Shown piece by piece: positions 18,477 through 29,237 of a stretch of DNA of 64,000 nucleotides. The stretch's first letter is position 1. The number at the start of each line of letters is the position of its first letter. The translations under genes were made by a program, and so were the position numbers. The DNA comes from an uncultured Pelagibacteraceae bacterium (GTDB lineage: Bacteria > Pseudomonadota > Alphaproteobacteria > Pelagibacterales > Pelagibacteraceae), in NCBI GenBank assembly GCA_902577875.1, contig CACHAX010000004.1, forward strand, positions 1 to 64,000, in the 5' to 3' direction. The notes below the pieces were generated by a model that was not told where the DNA came from, ran no database searches, and worked only from the letters and a program-made list of their open reading frames with translations.

Positions 18477-19247
18477 TTCTATAGTTAAACCATCATGTGC
18501 TGGAATGACATTTTTTGGTATAACTTTTTTTAACTGGTTATAATCTAAGACTGGTGATAAATTTGAAAGAATAGCCTTATTTGGTTTAAATTTTTTGATG
18601 AAGTATAAAGATTTTTCTAGATTGAAGTGTGATGGATGAAAATTGTACCATAGGCAATCAATTATTAAATACTTCAAATTTTTAAAATAAGAATAATCTT
18701 TTTTGTATATTTCACTTACATCAGTAATGTATGCAAGTTTTTTACCAATTATAAAACAATTAGAATTGACCGAACCGTGTTTAACAACAATCGACTTTAA
18801 ATTTATATTTTTATTCTTATGTTTAATAAATGAATTTTTTTTTAATTTATTTAATTTTAAAGTAGCTGGATATTCTCTTGAGAAACTTTTAAAACAATAT
18901 GAAAAACTTTGTTTTAAATATTTTGATGTATCATTATCAGCATAAACATTAACTTGTTTTCTACTATTAATAAAAAAAGATCTTAAATCATTTATCCCAT
19001 GAGTTTGATCAGCATGCATATGAGAATAGAAAACTTTATCAATTTTCTTAATTTTATGACGTAATAACTGTTGTCTCAAGTCAGGAGATGTATCAATTAA
19101 AATATTTTCATCAGTTGTTTTAATAAGTGCAGAACATCTTGTTCTATAATTTTTCTTATTTTTGGGATCACAATTTCCAAAAAATCCATCGGGTCTTGGC
19201 ACACCCATTGAGCTTCCACAACCTAATATTAAAAATTTAATAGTCAT
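18471..19247 (-). CDS. MBL-fold metallohydrolase
   Basis: GCGSSMGVPRPDGFFGNCD, SHMHADQTHGINDLRSF. Confidence 0.9.
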   Translation of the reverse strand: MTIKFLILGCGSSMGVPRPDGFFGNCDPKNKKNYRTRCSALIKTTDENILIDTSPDLRQQLLRHKIKKIDKVFYSHMHADQTHGINDLRSFFINSRKQVNVYADNDTSKYLKQSFSYCFKSFSREYPATLKLNKLKKNSFIKHKNKNINLKSIVVKHGSVNSNCFIIGKKLAYITDVSEIYKKDYSYFKNLKYLIIDCLWYNFHPSHFNLEKSLYFIKKFKPNKAILSNLSPVLDYNQLKKVIPKNVIPAHDGLTIEL

Positions 19248-20008
19248 TATTGAAAAAACAATCTTTCAAAATTATCGTTTGTAATAATTTCTAATTCATC
19301 AAAGGTTTTTGATTTTAATTCTGAAAGTTTTTCTAATGTATATTTAATAAAAGAAGGTTCATTTTTTTTACCTCTCATTGGTATAGGTGCTAAAAAAGGA
19401 CTATCTGTTTCAATTAAAATTTTATCGTTTTCAATCATTTTAAATGTGTCTTGAAGATCAATACTATTTTTAAAAGTTATTATTCCACTTGCAGAAAAAT
19501 ATGCATTTAATGTCATCATTTTTTTTGCAAACTCTTTTGAACCTGTAAAACAGTGCATAAGTATTTTAATATCACTATTTTTATATCTATTTAAAATATC
19601 AAAAGTTTCTCTTTCAGCACTTCTAGAATGAACTATTAAAGGATAATTTAATTCAATAGAGGCTTCTATATGTTTCTCAAAACTTTCAATCTGATCATCT
19701 TTTTTGCTATTTTCATAATAAAAATCTAATCCAGTCTCTCCTACTCCAATTATTTTTTTGAATTTATTAGCATTTTCAACAATAAAATCTTTATCCATAT
19801 TATCATTGCTAGACTCATGAGGGTGAATACCTATACTTCCATAAATTATTTCATCAAGATTTATAATCTCTTTAATATTTTCAAAGCTTTTTGAATTGGT
19901 TGAAATAGTCAGAATTTTCTTTAATCCATTTTCCTTAGAACGTTTGATAACATCACTAATATTTGAATAAAGGGGTTCGTGATCAAGATGACAATGTGAG
20001 TCTATCAT
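19247..20008 (-). CDS. TatD family hydrolase
   Basis: MIDSHCHLDHEPL, VGETGLDFYYE, HSRSAERETF, LIETDSPFLAP. Confidence 0.95.
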   Translation of the reverse strand: MIDSHCHLDHEPLYSNISDVIKRSKENGLKKILTISTNSKSFENIKEIINLDEIIYGSIGIHPHESSNDNMDKDFIVENANKFKKIIGVGETGLDFYYENSKKDDQIESFEKHIEASIELNYPLIVHSRSAERETFDILNRYKNSDIKILMHCFTGSKEFAKKMMTLNAYFSASGIITFKNSIDLQDTFKMIENDKILIETDSPFLAPIPMRGKKNEPSFIKYTLEKLSELKSKTFDELEIITNDNFERLFFQ

Positions 20009-21531
20009 TTTTCAATTTTTTTAAACAAAATATCTAATTTATTTATTTTTAAATCTTTTTTTAAAATTTCATTATTATCAATTGATGTAAAATCAATAGA
20101 ATTTTCTGTTTCATCAAAAACATTTAGCACTTTTAATGATGTTTCTGGCATTACTGGATAAAGCAAAATAGTAATTTTTCTAATTAATTCTAATGCCGTA
20201 TAAACAATCGTATTTAATCTTAATCTATCATCTTTCTTCTTCCAAGGTTCCTGATCATTAAAATATTTGTTTGCGGCAAACAATCTATCAACAATAAAAC
20301 TCATATATTGGTTTATGTCTTGATTATCTATAAATGATCTTATTTTATCTAGATTATTTAATGGTTTTAAAATTTCTAAATCATCTTCATTATATTTGTG
20401 ATCAGGTATTAAAGATGAACAATTTTTTTCAGCAAAAGAAAGTACTCTTTGACATAAGTTTCCAAAATTATTTGCTAAATCACTATTAATACAATTTTCT
20501 AGTTTTTCCTCTGAAATATTTCCATCATTACCAAAAGAAACTTCTTTAAGTAAATAATATCTTAATGGATCTAAACCATAAACATTTATTATTTCTAATG
20601 GATCTAAAATATTTCCTTTTGATTTTGACATTTTTTCATCACCAGAGAGTATCCATCCATGTCCGTATACCCTTTTTGGAGGTTCTATTTTTGCAGCCAA
20701 TAAGAATGCTGGCCAATAAATAGCATGAAATCTTAATATGTCTTTACCAATAATATGTAAATCTGCTGGCCAAAAACTTTTATATAATTCATTATTTTCA
20801 TCGGGATATTTTAAAGAACTTAAATAATTTGTTAATGCATCTAACCATACATAAACGACATGATTTTCATCACTTGGTACTTTTACACCCCAAGAAAATG
20901 TTTTTCTACTAACAGATAAATCTTTTAAGCCACTTTTGACAAAGCTGATTACCTCATTTCTTCTACTTTCAGGTAAAATAAAATTTTTATTTTTTTCATA
21001 AAATTCTAATAACGGTTTTTCCCATTCTGAAAGTTTAAAAAAAAAAGATTCTTCTTCAACCCACTCAACAGCAGAACCAGACGATTTAGAAATTTTTAAA
21101 CCGTCTTTTTCCTCAACTTCATCTTCATTATAAAAAGCCTCATCTGATACAGAATACCAACCAGAATATTTAGACAAAAAAATTTGGTTATTTTTTTCAA
21201 GTATATTCCATAAATTTTGCACAGATACTTTATGCCTTTCCTCTGTAGTTCTTATAAAATCAGTATTTGATAAGTTTAATGTTTTAGTTAAATCCTCGAA
21301 TGTTTTACTTATTTCATCACAAAAAGATTTTGGATCCTTATTTAACTTTTCAGCAGATCTTTGTATTTTTAAACCATGCTCATCTGTGCCTGTTAAAAAA
21401 TAGACACTAAAACCATCAATTTTTTTGAAACGTGCGAAAAAATCAGCAATTATACTTGAATATGCATGTCCCATATGAGGTTTAGCAGAAGGATAGTAAA
21501 TTGGTGTTGTTATATAATAATTTTTATTCAC
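20005..21531 (-). CDS. metG: methionyl-tRNA synthetase
   Basis: YYITTPIYYPSAKPHMGHAYS, KMSKSKGN. Confidence 0.97.
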   Translation of the reverse strand: MNKNYYITTPIYYPSAKPHMGHAYSSIIADFFARFKKIDGFSVYFLTGTDEHGLKIQRSAEKLNKDPKSFCDEISKTFEDLTKTLNLSNTDFIRTTEERHKVSVQNLWNILEKNNQIFLSKYSGWYSVSDEAFYNEDEVEEKDGLKISKSSGSAVEWVEEESFFFKLSEWEKPLLEFYEKNKNFILPESRRNEVISFVKSGLKDLSVSRKTFSWGVKVPSDENHVVYVWLDALTNYLSSLKYPDENNELYKSFWPADLHIIGKDILRFHAIYWPAFLLAAKIEPPKRVYGHGWILSGDEKMSKSKGNILDPLEIINVYGLDPLRYYLLKEVSFGNDGNISEEKLENCINSDLANNFGNLCQRVLSFAEKNCSSLIPDHKYNEDDLEILKPLNNLDKIRSFIDNQDINQYMSFIVDRLFAANKYFNDQEPWKKKDDRLRLNTIVYTALELIRKITILLYPVMPETSLKVLNVFDETENSIDFTSIDNNEILKKDLKINKLDILFKKIEK

Positions 21532-22393
21532 TTAATAATTTATCCTTAAATTCTAAAAAAAAAGTTTCATAATCAAGATTAAATCTTTTTACATTAGATA
21601 ATTTTGAATAATAATATTCTTTAACTTTATATGACAATTTTTTTGTTGTGTTTATATGTTTATAAAAAAATAATTCAATAATCATATTTAAATTATCTCT
21701 TATAAACTCTTGTTTAATATAGTGCTTATTATTAATTAAATTAACTAATAAATCATCAACTGTGGTTTCGGATACTGATAAATCAAATTCATTCATATAG
21801 TTTATTAAGGATATTAAAAAGAAAGGTGTTGAGTAATAATTTATCAAATTTGAATTTATTTGTTCACAAATATTTTCATTAAAGTAATTATTGACAATCA
21901 ATCTGGTATTTTCATTAGATAGACTTAATTTAAATTCTATGCAACGGGATTTTATTGTATCTATTAAAAACTTCTCTGAATTAAAAATTAAAATAAAAAA
22001 AACATTTTCATTTGGTTCTTCTAAATTTTTTAATAAAGCATTTGATGAATTAATATTTAAAAATTCAACATCGTCGAGGATTATAAATCTTGATTTATTG
22101 TTAAAGGAGGATTGATTTGTAAACTTTATGATTTCTCTAATTTGATCAATTTCTATATTTTTTTTATCATTATTTTTTTTTATATTTAATATATTAGGAT
22201 GGGATTTGTTTTTTATTAGTTCATTATCGTTATTAGAACTAAAAATTTTATATAAAAATTTTTCTGTAAGTAATGATTTTCCAATACCTTTTTTACCAGA
22301 TAATAAAATTTTATTTGGAAGTTCATTATTTTCGTAAAGTGTTACAAATTTTTCTAAATATGTTTCATGTCCTATTAATTTATATTCAGACAT
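21524..22393 (-). CDS. holB: DNA polymerase III delta' subunit
   Basis: LSGKKGIGKSLLTEKFLYKIF; NSSNALLKNLEEPNENVFFILI; IKSRCIEFK. Confidence 0.88.
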   Translation of the reverse strand: MSEYKLIGHETYLEKFVTLYENNELPNKILLSGKKGIGKSLLTEKFLYKIFSSNNDNELIKNKSHPNILNIKKNNDKKNIEIDQIREIIKFTNQSSFNNKSRFIILDDVEFLNINSSNALLKNLEEPNENVFFILIFNSEKFLIDTIKSRCIEFKLSLSNENTRLIVNNYFNENICEQINSNLINYYSTPFFLISLINYMNEFDLSVSETTVDDLLVNLINNKHYIKQEFIRDNLNMIIELFFYKHINTTKKLSYKVKEYYYSKLSNVKRFNLDYETFFLEFKDKLLSE

Positions 22394-23008
22394 TTATATT
22401 AATTTCTCAAGTTTATTTATTATGATTTTTTTTACTTCGTTAATTGTATTAGTGTTTGAATTAATTTTAATATATTTGCTCTTATTACTTGATATTTTTT
22501 CATAACCGTTCTGAACTTTGTTATAAAATTTAAGTTTAAATTTATCATATCTATTTAAGTTAGATCTATTTCTAAGCCTTTTTTTTAAATTTTTTGAATT
22601 TACAGTACTTAAAAAAACTATATCAGGATTAAAATTTCCAATTATAAACTTATTCAGCATTTTTATTAACTTTAAATCAATTTTCATTCCATAATGTTGA
22701 TACGCAATAGTAGAATCTGTGAAACGATCAATTAATATTATTTTTTTTTTATATTTTTTTTTAATAATTTTCTCAAAATTTTCTGATCTTCCAGCATAAA
22801 ATAGTAATAGATCGGTTTTATTATTTAAATTTAGTTTCTTATTTAAAATCAATTTTCTTATTTTTTCTGAAAAAATTGAACCACCAGGCTCTCTTAATTT
22901 TATAAAACTTTTTCTTCGCTTTTTTAAATAATTTGCAGCAATTTTAAAATTTGTAGTTTTTCCCGAGGCCTCAATGCCTTCAAATATAATAATTGGATAT
23001 TTAGACAT
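22394..23008 (-). CDS. tmk: thymidylate kinase
   Basis: IIFEGIEASGKTTNFK, LREPGGSIFSEKIR, DRFTDSTIAYQHYG. Confidence 0.93.
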   Translation of the reverse strand: MSKYPIIIFEGIEASGKTTNFKIAANYLKKRRKSFIKLREPGGSIFSEKIRKLILNKKLNLNNKTDLLLFYAGRSENFEKIIKKKYKKKIILIDRFTDSTIAYQHYGMKIDLKLIKMLNKFIIGNFNPDIVFLSTVNSKNLKKRLRNRSNLNRYDKFKLKFYNKVQNGYEKISSNKSKYIKINSNTNTINEVKKIIINKLEKLI

Positions 23009-24155
23009 CGCCCCATATCAAAAAATTGATAGATGTTATCAACCTTGATATTGAATTTTGCTGTTTGATATTTTCTGTAGAAAATAAGTCATGATTAGAT
23101 ATAACTTCATCTTTATATAATACTTTTATTTCTGCTAATTTTTCACCTTTTTTTATCGGTGCTTGTATAGGTCCTTCATAAACAATCTTCACTTTCATAT
23201 ATTTTTTTTTAGCTTTTGGAATAGTCTTATAAATTATATCTTTAGTATTAACTTTTACTTTTTTCTTACTACCCTGCCATACGTCTAGTTCATAAAGATA
23301 TTCGTTATCATTACTTATTTTTATTGTATCAAAATTTGTAATTCCCCAAGTTAACAATTTTTGTGATTGCTTTGATCTAGAATTTTTTGTTTCAAAACCA
23401 CTTGCAACAGCTATTAATCTTCGTTCTTTCCTTAATATAGAAGATGCAAGTGAATATTTTTCTGAACCAAGGTAGCCTGTTTTAATTCCATCTACACCCA
23501 TATTTTTATATAGTAATGGGTTCCTATTTCCTTGTGTAATGGGATCCCCGCCTGTCCTACTCCATGTAAATTCTTTAATTTTAAAATACTCATAATATTT
23601 AGGATGTTCTTTAATTAGATAATTAGACATAATTAAAATATCTCGAACTGTTGAATAATTATTATCATCATTAATCCCTGACGAATTTGAAAAATTAGTA
23701 TTTTCCATCCCAATTTCTTGAGCTTTCTCAGTCATTAGTAGAGCAAATTCGTCCTCGGTTCCTGCAATACCTTCAGCCAAAGCTACACAAGCATCATTAC
23801 CTGAAGCAACAATTATACCTAATAATAAATCTTCAACAGAAACTTCATCTCCAACCATTATAAACATAGATGAATAACCAGATGAGGATAGTCTCCAAGC
23901 ATTTTCAGAAACAATAAATTTTTCATCTAAAGTGATTTCGCCACTTTTCAATAAATCAAAAGCAACGATTGAAGTCATTATTTTTGTCATAGAAGCAGGA
24001 AATATTCTCTCATCAGGATTTTTTTCATATAAAATCTCACCAGATAAGTAGTCTTGTAAAATTGCAGTTCGTGCATTTATGTTAAATTTTGCATAAGAAA
24101 TATTAGTTATAACTAAAAATGATAGGACAAAACTTAATAGTGCTTTTATTTTCAT
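23001..24155 (-). CDS. D-alanyl-D-alanine carboxypeptidase (PBP5/6-like)
   Basis: FPASMTKIMTSIVA (SxxK), SGINDDNN, DGIKTGYLG (KTG); signal peptide. Confidence 0.95.
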   Translation of the reverse strand: MKIKALLSFVLSFLVITNISYAKFNINARTAILQDYLSGEILYEKNPDERIFPASMTKIMTSIVAFDLLKSGEITLDEKFIVSENAWRLSSSGYSSMFIMVGDEVSVEDLLLGIIVASGNDACVALAEGIAGTEDEFALLMTEKAQEIGMENTNFSNSSGINDDNNYSTVRDILIMSNYLIKEHPKYYEYFKIKEFTWSRTGGDPITQGNRNPLLYKNMGVDGIKTGYLGSEKYSLASSILRKERRLIAVASGFETKNSRSKQSQKLLTWGITNFDTIKISNDNEYLYELDVWQGSKKKVKVNTKDIIYKTIPKAKKKYMKVKIVYEGPIQAPIKKGEKLAEIKVLYKDEVISNHDLFSTENIKQQNSISRLITSINFLIWGDV

Positions 24156-24910
24156 AATTTTATTAATTCAATATTTTCAAAATTTATATCAGCAATCTCA
24201 TTATATACATTTTTAATTGATCCTAAATTATAAAAAGGACCCTTGTAAACCCTATATAAATTTTTAGACATTTTTTTGATATTTATGTCTTTTAAATTGT
24301 ATTCATCCTCAAGTCTTTTTTTCAATGTAATTGCAGATTCTTCAAAAAATAAATCAGCAAATTTAATTATAAATTCAAATTTTGTATTTTTCACCTTTTC
24401 AACTTTTGAATTATTATCTTTTTCAATTGATATATTTTGGATTGAAATGCTGTCTACTGGAGCTCTATTAGCTACTTTTTTTTCCTCATCAAACGTTTTT
24501 GCTTTATTTGCAACAAAAGTATTATTAGAATTTATTGTTTCTACACGCACATAAGGTTGATCAGGATCTATATCAAGTTCAGTTGCAATTCTTTCAGAAA
24601 TTACTGAATTATAAAATATTGGATATTTTGAACTTTTTCCTACTTTAGCAATCAAGTATTTTTCATTTAACAAATTTGTTATTTTTATATCTGTATCTTT
24701 TTTTAGTTTATTATTGAAAATAATTAATGATCTTTGGTCAATTTTTTTTGAAACTATTCGTTTTTTGAAAATATCATTATTAAATATTAGAGCAAAACCA
24801 TCATTTGAATAATTTTTGAAATCTTTATTGGTAATTACCTTTTTATTAGTAGTTTCACATGATGTTAAAATTATTGCTAAAAAAATTATTATCTTAAGTT
24901 TCATTTTCAA
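24152..24910 (-). CDS. lipoprotein, putative degenerate RlpA-like (DPBB plus SPOR-like C-terminus)
   Basis: Lipobox-like N-term (AIILTSCE); VRVETI segment resembling RlpA; C-terminal YRVYKGPFYNLGSIKNVYNEI SPOR-like; between mltB and dac. Confidence 0.5.
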   Translation of the reverse strand: MKMKLKIIIFLAIILTSCETTNKKVITNKDFKNYSNDGFALIFNNDIFKKRIVSKKIDQRSLIIFNNKLKKDTDIKITNLLNEKYLIAKVGKSSKYPIFYNSVISERIATELDIDPDQPYVRVETINSNNTFVANKAKTFDEEKKVANRAPVDSISIQNISIEKDNNSKVEKVKNTKFEFIIKFADLFFEESAITLKKRLEDEYNLKDINIKKMSKNLYRVYKGPFYNLGSIKNVYNEIADINFENIELIKL

Positions 24911-25889
24911 AACTATTTTTTAATGTACATACCGCTAAACTAAATCTTAATGATCTATTCCATTTTAAGATTAGCTTATAATTATTAAAAATAATATATG
25001 CAGGTTTAAGTTTATTTGCGTTTTCAACTATTTCAGCATCTGGAGTAACTATTGCAGCTATCAAATTGTCATATTTATCCAAAAAAGATGAATTTTTTAT
25101 GTAATTTTTTAAATATTTCACTTTTCTCTCATTTTTAATTTTTTTTGCTGATGTATTTAAATATTTATCAGGAATATTTTCATTAAGATTAATTCTATAA
25201 AAACATGGTGTATTATCATTCCATCCAAGATTACTTAAATAGTTGGCTGCAGATGCAAAAGAATCTTCAATATTTTTTAGATCAATTGATCCATCTTTAT
25301 TATAGTCAATGGCATGATTTTTAATTGTGGATGGCATAAATTGAAAATTACCAAATGCACCTGCCCAAGATCCAAATAATGTGCTTGGATCTATAATTTT
25401 TGCGTCTACTAATTTTAAAAGAGTGATTAATTCTTTTGTAAAAAATTCACTTCTTCTTTGATCGAAGCTTAATGTTGCAAGTGAAGAAATAATATCCATT
25501 TTGCCTAAATAGTTTCCAAAATTAGTTTCAATTCCCATAAGAGCTAATAACAAATTTTTATCTACTTTGTATTCAGAAGATACTTTATTAATAATATTAT
25601 TTTCTTTATTTAATATAATTTTTCCTAATTTTACTTTTTTTGACGATGTTCTTTTTGAAATATATGTCTTTGTGTCTTCATAAAATTCTGGTTGGTATCT
25701 GTCATACTTTATTACATCAGGTAAAAACTTTGTTTTATCTATTAAATTATTAACTGTTGATTTACTAATACCTTCATTAATTGCTCTTTTTTTAAATTTA
25801 ATTTTCCAATTGTTAAAATCATCAGCGATTAGAGTTGAGGAATTTAAAATAATTAATATTGATATGATAAATAATTTAATTTTTTTCAT
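24894..25889 (-). CDS. mltB: lytic murein transglycosylase B
   Basis: LALMGIETNFGNYLGKMDIISSLATLSFD; SWAGAFGNFQFMPST. Confidence 0.95.
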   Translation of the reverse strand: MKKIKLFIISILIILNSSTLIADDFNNWKIKFKKRAINEGISKSTVNNLIDKTKFLPDVIKYDRYQPEFYEDTKTYISKRTSSKKVKLGKIILNKENNIINKVSSEYKVDKNLLLALMGIETNFGNYLGKMDIISSLATLSFDQRRSEFFTKELITLLKLVDAKIIDPSTLFGSWAGAFGNFQFMPSTIKNHAIDYNKDGSIDLKNIEDSFASAANYLSNLGWNDNTPCFYRINLNENIPDKYLNTSAKKIKNERKVKYLKNYIKNSSFLDKYDNLIAAIVTPDAEIVENANKLKPAYIIFNNYKLILKWNRSLRFSLAVCTLKNSFENET

Positions 25890-26772
25890 ACAAATCTTTT
25901 AAGTATATCGATACAGCAATCCATATCAAAATAAAGCTGATTAATTTGTGTATATCTAATTCCTCATTATATAAGAAATAACCCAACAAGAATTGCAAAG
26001 TTGGAGTTATATAAAAAACCATACCCGTTGGACCTAAACCACATAATTCAACACCTCTAACATATAAATATAAAGGAATCACGGTCATAGGGCCTGCCAG
26101 CATGAATATTAACATTAGTTTTACATTCGATATATCAAAATCATTTAAATCATTTTGTACAATTAAATAAAAAGCAAATATTACCGCTGGAAAAATAAAT
26201 AAACTTTCAACTAATAAACCAATATCTGTGTCTACATCAATTTTTTTTCTTACTAAATTATAAAAACTCCAACTTAAAGCTACTATTAATCCAACCCATG
26301 GTATTGATTGGAAACTAGATATTACTAAATACAAAATTGATATAGTTACGATTAAAAGTGAAATTTTAGTTTTGAAACTTAATTCCTCTTTTAAAAAAAA
26401 ATAACCTAAAAAAACACTTATTATAGGCATTATAAAATATCCAAAACTAGCATCTATAACTTGATCATTCCCTATTGCATAAATCCAAACAGCCCAATTT
26501 GTAAAAATTAATAATCCAGACAAAAAAAGCATCATAATTTTTTTTTTATCTTTAAAAACTGAGCTAAATTTTTTCCACTTTGATAAAATGATTGTTGTTA
26601 AAATTAGCATAACAGTTGTCCATGCACTTCGATGTAAGACAACTTCAATATGACCAGCAAAAGCAATATATTTAAAATATATAACTCCAATAAAACCCCA
26701 CCAGAAAGAACCAAATGCTGTTAAAATTATACCTTTATTAAATTGATTTTTGCTTAACATTATATTGATCAA
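25876..26772 (-). CDS. rarD: EamA family transporter RarD-like
   Basis: GSFWWGFIGVIYFKYI...VLHRSAWT; NWAVWIYAIGNDQVIDASFGYFIMPI. Confidence 0.88.
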   Translation of the reverse strand: MINIMLSKNQFNKGIILTAFGSFWWGFIGVIYFKYIAFAGHIEVVLHRSAWTTVMLILTTIILSKWKKFSSVFKDKKKIMMLFLSGLLIFTNWAVWIYAIGNDQVIDASFGYFIMPIISVFLGYFFLKEELSFKTKISLLIVTISILYLVISSFQSIPWVGLIVALSWSFYNLVRKKIDVDTDIGLLVESLFIFPAVIFAFYLIVQNDLNDFDISNVKLMLIFMLAGPMTVIPLYLYVRGVELCGLGPTGMVFYITPTLQFLLGYFLYNEELDIHKLISFILIWIAVSIYLKDLYEKN

Positions 26773-26820
26773 TTAAACTATTTTGTTTATGAAATATAGA
26801 ATTTTAATTATTAGAAATTA

Positions 26821-26910
26821 GGAGAGATGGCTGAGCGGTTGAAAGCACCGGTCTTGAAAACCGGCAAAGGGGCAACTCTTTCCTGGGTTCGAATCCCAGT
26901 CTCTCCGCCA
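26821..26910 (+). tRNA. tRNA-Ser (anticodon TGA), CCA encoded
   Basis: GGAGAGATGGCTGAGCGGTTGAAAGCACCGGTCTTGAAAACCGGCAAAGGGGCAACTCTTTCCTGGGTTCGAATCCCAGTCTCTCCGCCA; long variable arm. Confidence 0.97.
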
Positions 26911-27171
26911 CTAATATTTTTTTTTAAATTCTATAAGTTTTTGTAAGATGATTTTATCTTCAAAATCTTTTGAATTTTTACCTAAACTTAAGTTGGCTAA
27001 TGTTTCGTCATCAAAATTAATTAACCTATCTAAAGAAACTAATTCTTTATTATTGAGATTGTCAATAATTGAATTAACAAATTTAGAAACAAAGATATCC
27101 ATTTCTTTAGTTCCACGATATTGAGCTCTGTATAAAATTTTATTAATTAAATTTTGTTTATTTGAATCCAT
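26911..27171 (-). CDS. sdhE: FAD assembly factor SdhE/CptB family
   Basis: YRAQYRGTKEMDIFVSKFV; RGxxE motif. Confidence 0.8.
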   Translation of the reverse strand: MDSNKQNLINKILYRAQYRGTKEMDIFVSKFVNSIIDNLNNKELVSLDRLINFDDETLANLSLGKNSKDFEDKIILQKLIEFKKKY

Positions 27172-27197
27172 TAATTAAATCTTTATATATATAAATC

Positions 27198-29237
27198 ATG
27201 AATGATCACGACTATTTATTATCAAATATTCAGAATATTAAAGGTATAGGGAAAAAAACAAGCCAATTATTTAAAAGAAAAAATATAAATACAATTTTTG
27301 ATTTATTGTGGCATTTACCCACAAGTAAAATTGAAAATTCAAAAATAACAAATGTTGGTGATATACAGATAGGTAAGTTACAAACGATTAAATTAACACC
27401 ACTAAAATATAATTTTCCTAGAATAAGAAGATTGCCCAATAGAGTTGTGTGTCAAAGTAAAGATATAAAAATAGATTGCGTTTTTTTTAATTCATATGAA
27501 GGATATATAAAAAAAATCTTACCATTAAATACTGAAATAATAATAAGTGGAAAAATTAATTTTTTTAGAAATAAATATCAAATCACTAATCCTACTCAGG
27601 TTAAAGAAAGTAATGAAAATATCTTGGAGACTCAAAATAAATATAGTCTTACAGATGGTCTTACTATCAATAAATACAATATTATAATTAATGAAGTTTT
27701 AAAGGAATTACCAGATTTAGATGAGTGGTTAAATGACGATATAAAGAAAAAATTTAATAATATTAAGTGGAAAGACGCAATCTTAAAAATTCACAGTCTT
27801 GATACTAAAGAAATTTTAAAATCTAAGTATTATAAACGTTTAGTTTTTGACGAATTGTTTGCTCATTTTTTATTATCCTCAAAAATAAGAACAAAAATAA
27901 AAAAAATAAAGAAATCACAAAAAATTTTTAAAGATTGTAAGGAAAAATTGATACAAGATTTAAATTTTAAATTAACAAATGATCAAGAAGCAGCAATAAA
28001 ATTTATAAACGAAGATCTTAAATCAAAAAGTAGAATGTTTAGACTTTTACAAGGAGATGTTGGATCTGGTAAAACAATTGTATCAATGATAGCAGCGGTA
28101 AATTGTATAAATGCTGGATATCAAACAAGCTTTATGGTGCCTACTGAAATTCTAGCAAAGCAACATTTTTCTTTTGCTAAAAAATATCTACCGAAAAATG
28201 TAAAAATTGAAATGTTAACAGGTAAGTCAAAATATTCTGATAGAAAGAAAATTTTAGAAAATCTAAAACTTGGTAAAATAGACTTTCTGATAGGAACACA
28301 TGCGTTATTCCAAAAAAAAGTTGAATATAATAAATTGGGTTTAATAATTATTGATGAACAACATAAGTTTGGTGTTCGTCAGCGTAAAGAGTTATCAGAA
28401 AAAGGTGGAAATAACTGCGATGTTCTAGTCATGTCTGCAACTCCAATACCAAGAACAATGATGATGACGGTTTATGGTGATATGGATTTAACCTTAATTA
28501 AAGAAAAACCAAAAAATAGAAAAAAAATAGTCACTTACAGCAAGTTAGAAGGTAAAATATCTGAAATAATTAGATTTGTTAAAAAAGAAATTTCTAATAA
28601 AAATCAAATTTTCTGGGTTTGTCCTTTGATAGAAGAGTCAAAAAAAGTTGAACAACAATCTGTTGTAAATAAATTTAAGTATTTAGAAAAATATTTTAAG
28701 AATAGAATTGGGTTAATTCATGGTTCACTTGATAAGGATGAAAGGAACAAAATTTTAAATAATTTCTTAGATAGAAAGTTGGATATATTGGTTTCAACCA
28801 CTGTTATTGAGGTTGGAATTGATTTTCCTAATGCTAACGTAATTGTTATTGAAAATGCTGATAAGTATGGTTTATCCCAATTACATCAGTTACGAGGTCG
28901 TGTCGGACGTGGTAGTAAACAATCTTACTGTATATTGATGTTTAAATCCTCACTAAGTGAAAATGCAAAAAAAAGAATTAACATTCTCAAAAGTTCAGAT
29001 GACGGTTTTATAATTTCTGAGGAAGACATGAAATTACGTGGATATGGAGATTTGTTAGGATTTAAGCAAAGTGGAATTAAAAATTTTAGATTAGCTGATC
29101 CCATATTAAATGAAGATTTATTCTTACTTGCTGAGGCAGAAGTAAAAAAATTAGAGATGAAAGGTGATAATTTCAGTAAATATAATAAATTATTAAAATT
29201 ATACGATCGAGCCTCAATAATTAACGAAATTTCTTAA
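27198..29237 (+). CDS. recG: ATP-dependent DNA helicase RecG
   Basis: LLQGDVGSGKTIVSM, IIDEQHKFGVRQR, VMSATPIPRT, QLRGRVGRG. Confidence 0.97.
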   Translation: MNDHDYLLSNIQNIKGIGKKTSQLFKRKNINTIFDLLWHLPTSKIENSKITNVGDIQIGKLQTIKLTPLKYNFPRIRRLPNRVVCQSKDIKIDCVFFNSYEGYIKKILPLNTEIIISGKINFFRNKYQITNPTQVKESNENILETQNKYSLTDGLTINKYNIIINEVLKELPDLDEWLNDDIKKKFNNIKWKDAILKIHSLDTKEILKSKYYKRLVFDELFAHFLLSSKIRTKIKKIKKSQKIFKDCKEKLIQDLNFKLTNDQEAAIKFINEDLKSKSRMFRLLQGDVGSGKTIVSMIAAVNCINAGYQTSFMVPTEILAKQHFSFAKKYLPKNVKIEMLTGKSKYSDRKKILENLKLGKIDFLIGTHALFQKKVEYNKLGLIIIDEQHKFGVRQRKELSEKGGNNCDVLVMSATPIPRTMMMTVYGDMDLTLIKEKPKNRKKIVTYSKLEGKISEIIRFVKKEISNKNQIFWVCPLIEESKKVEQQSVVNKFKYLEKYFKNRIGLIHGSLDKDERNKILNNFLDRKLDILVSTTVIEVGIDFPNANVIVIENADKYGLSQLHQLRGRVGRGSKQSYCILMFKSSLSENAKKRINILKSSDDGFIISEEDMKLRGYGDLLGFKQSGIKNFRLADPILNEDLFLLAEAEVKKLEMKGDNFSKYNKLLKLYDRASIINEIS

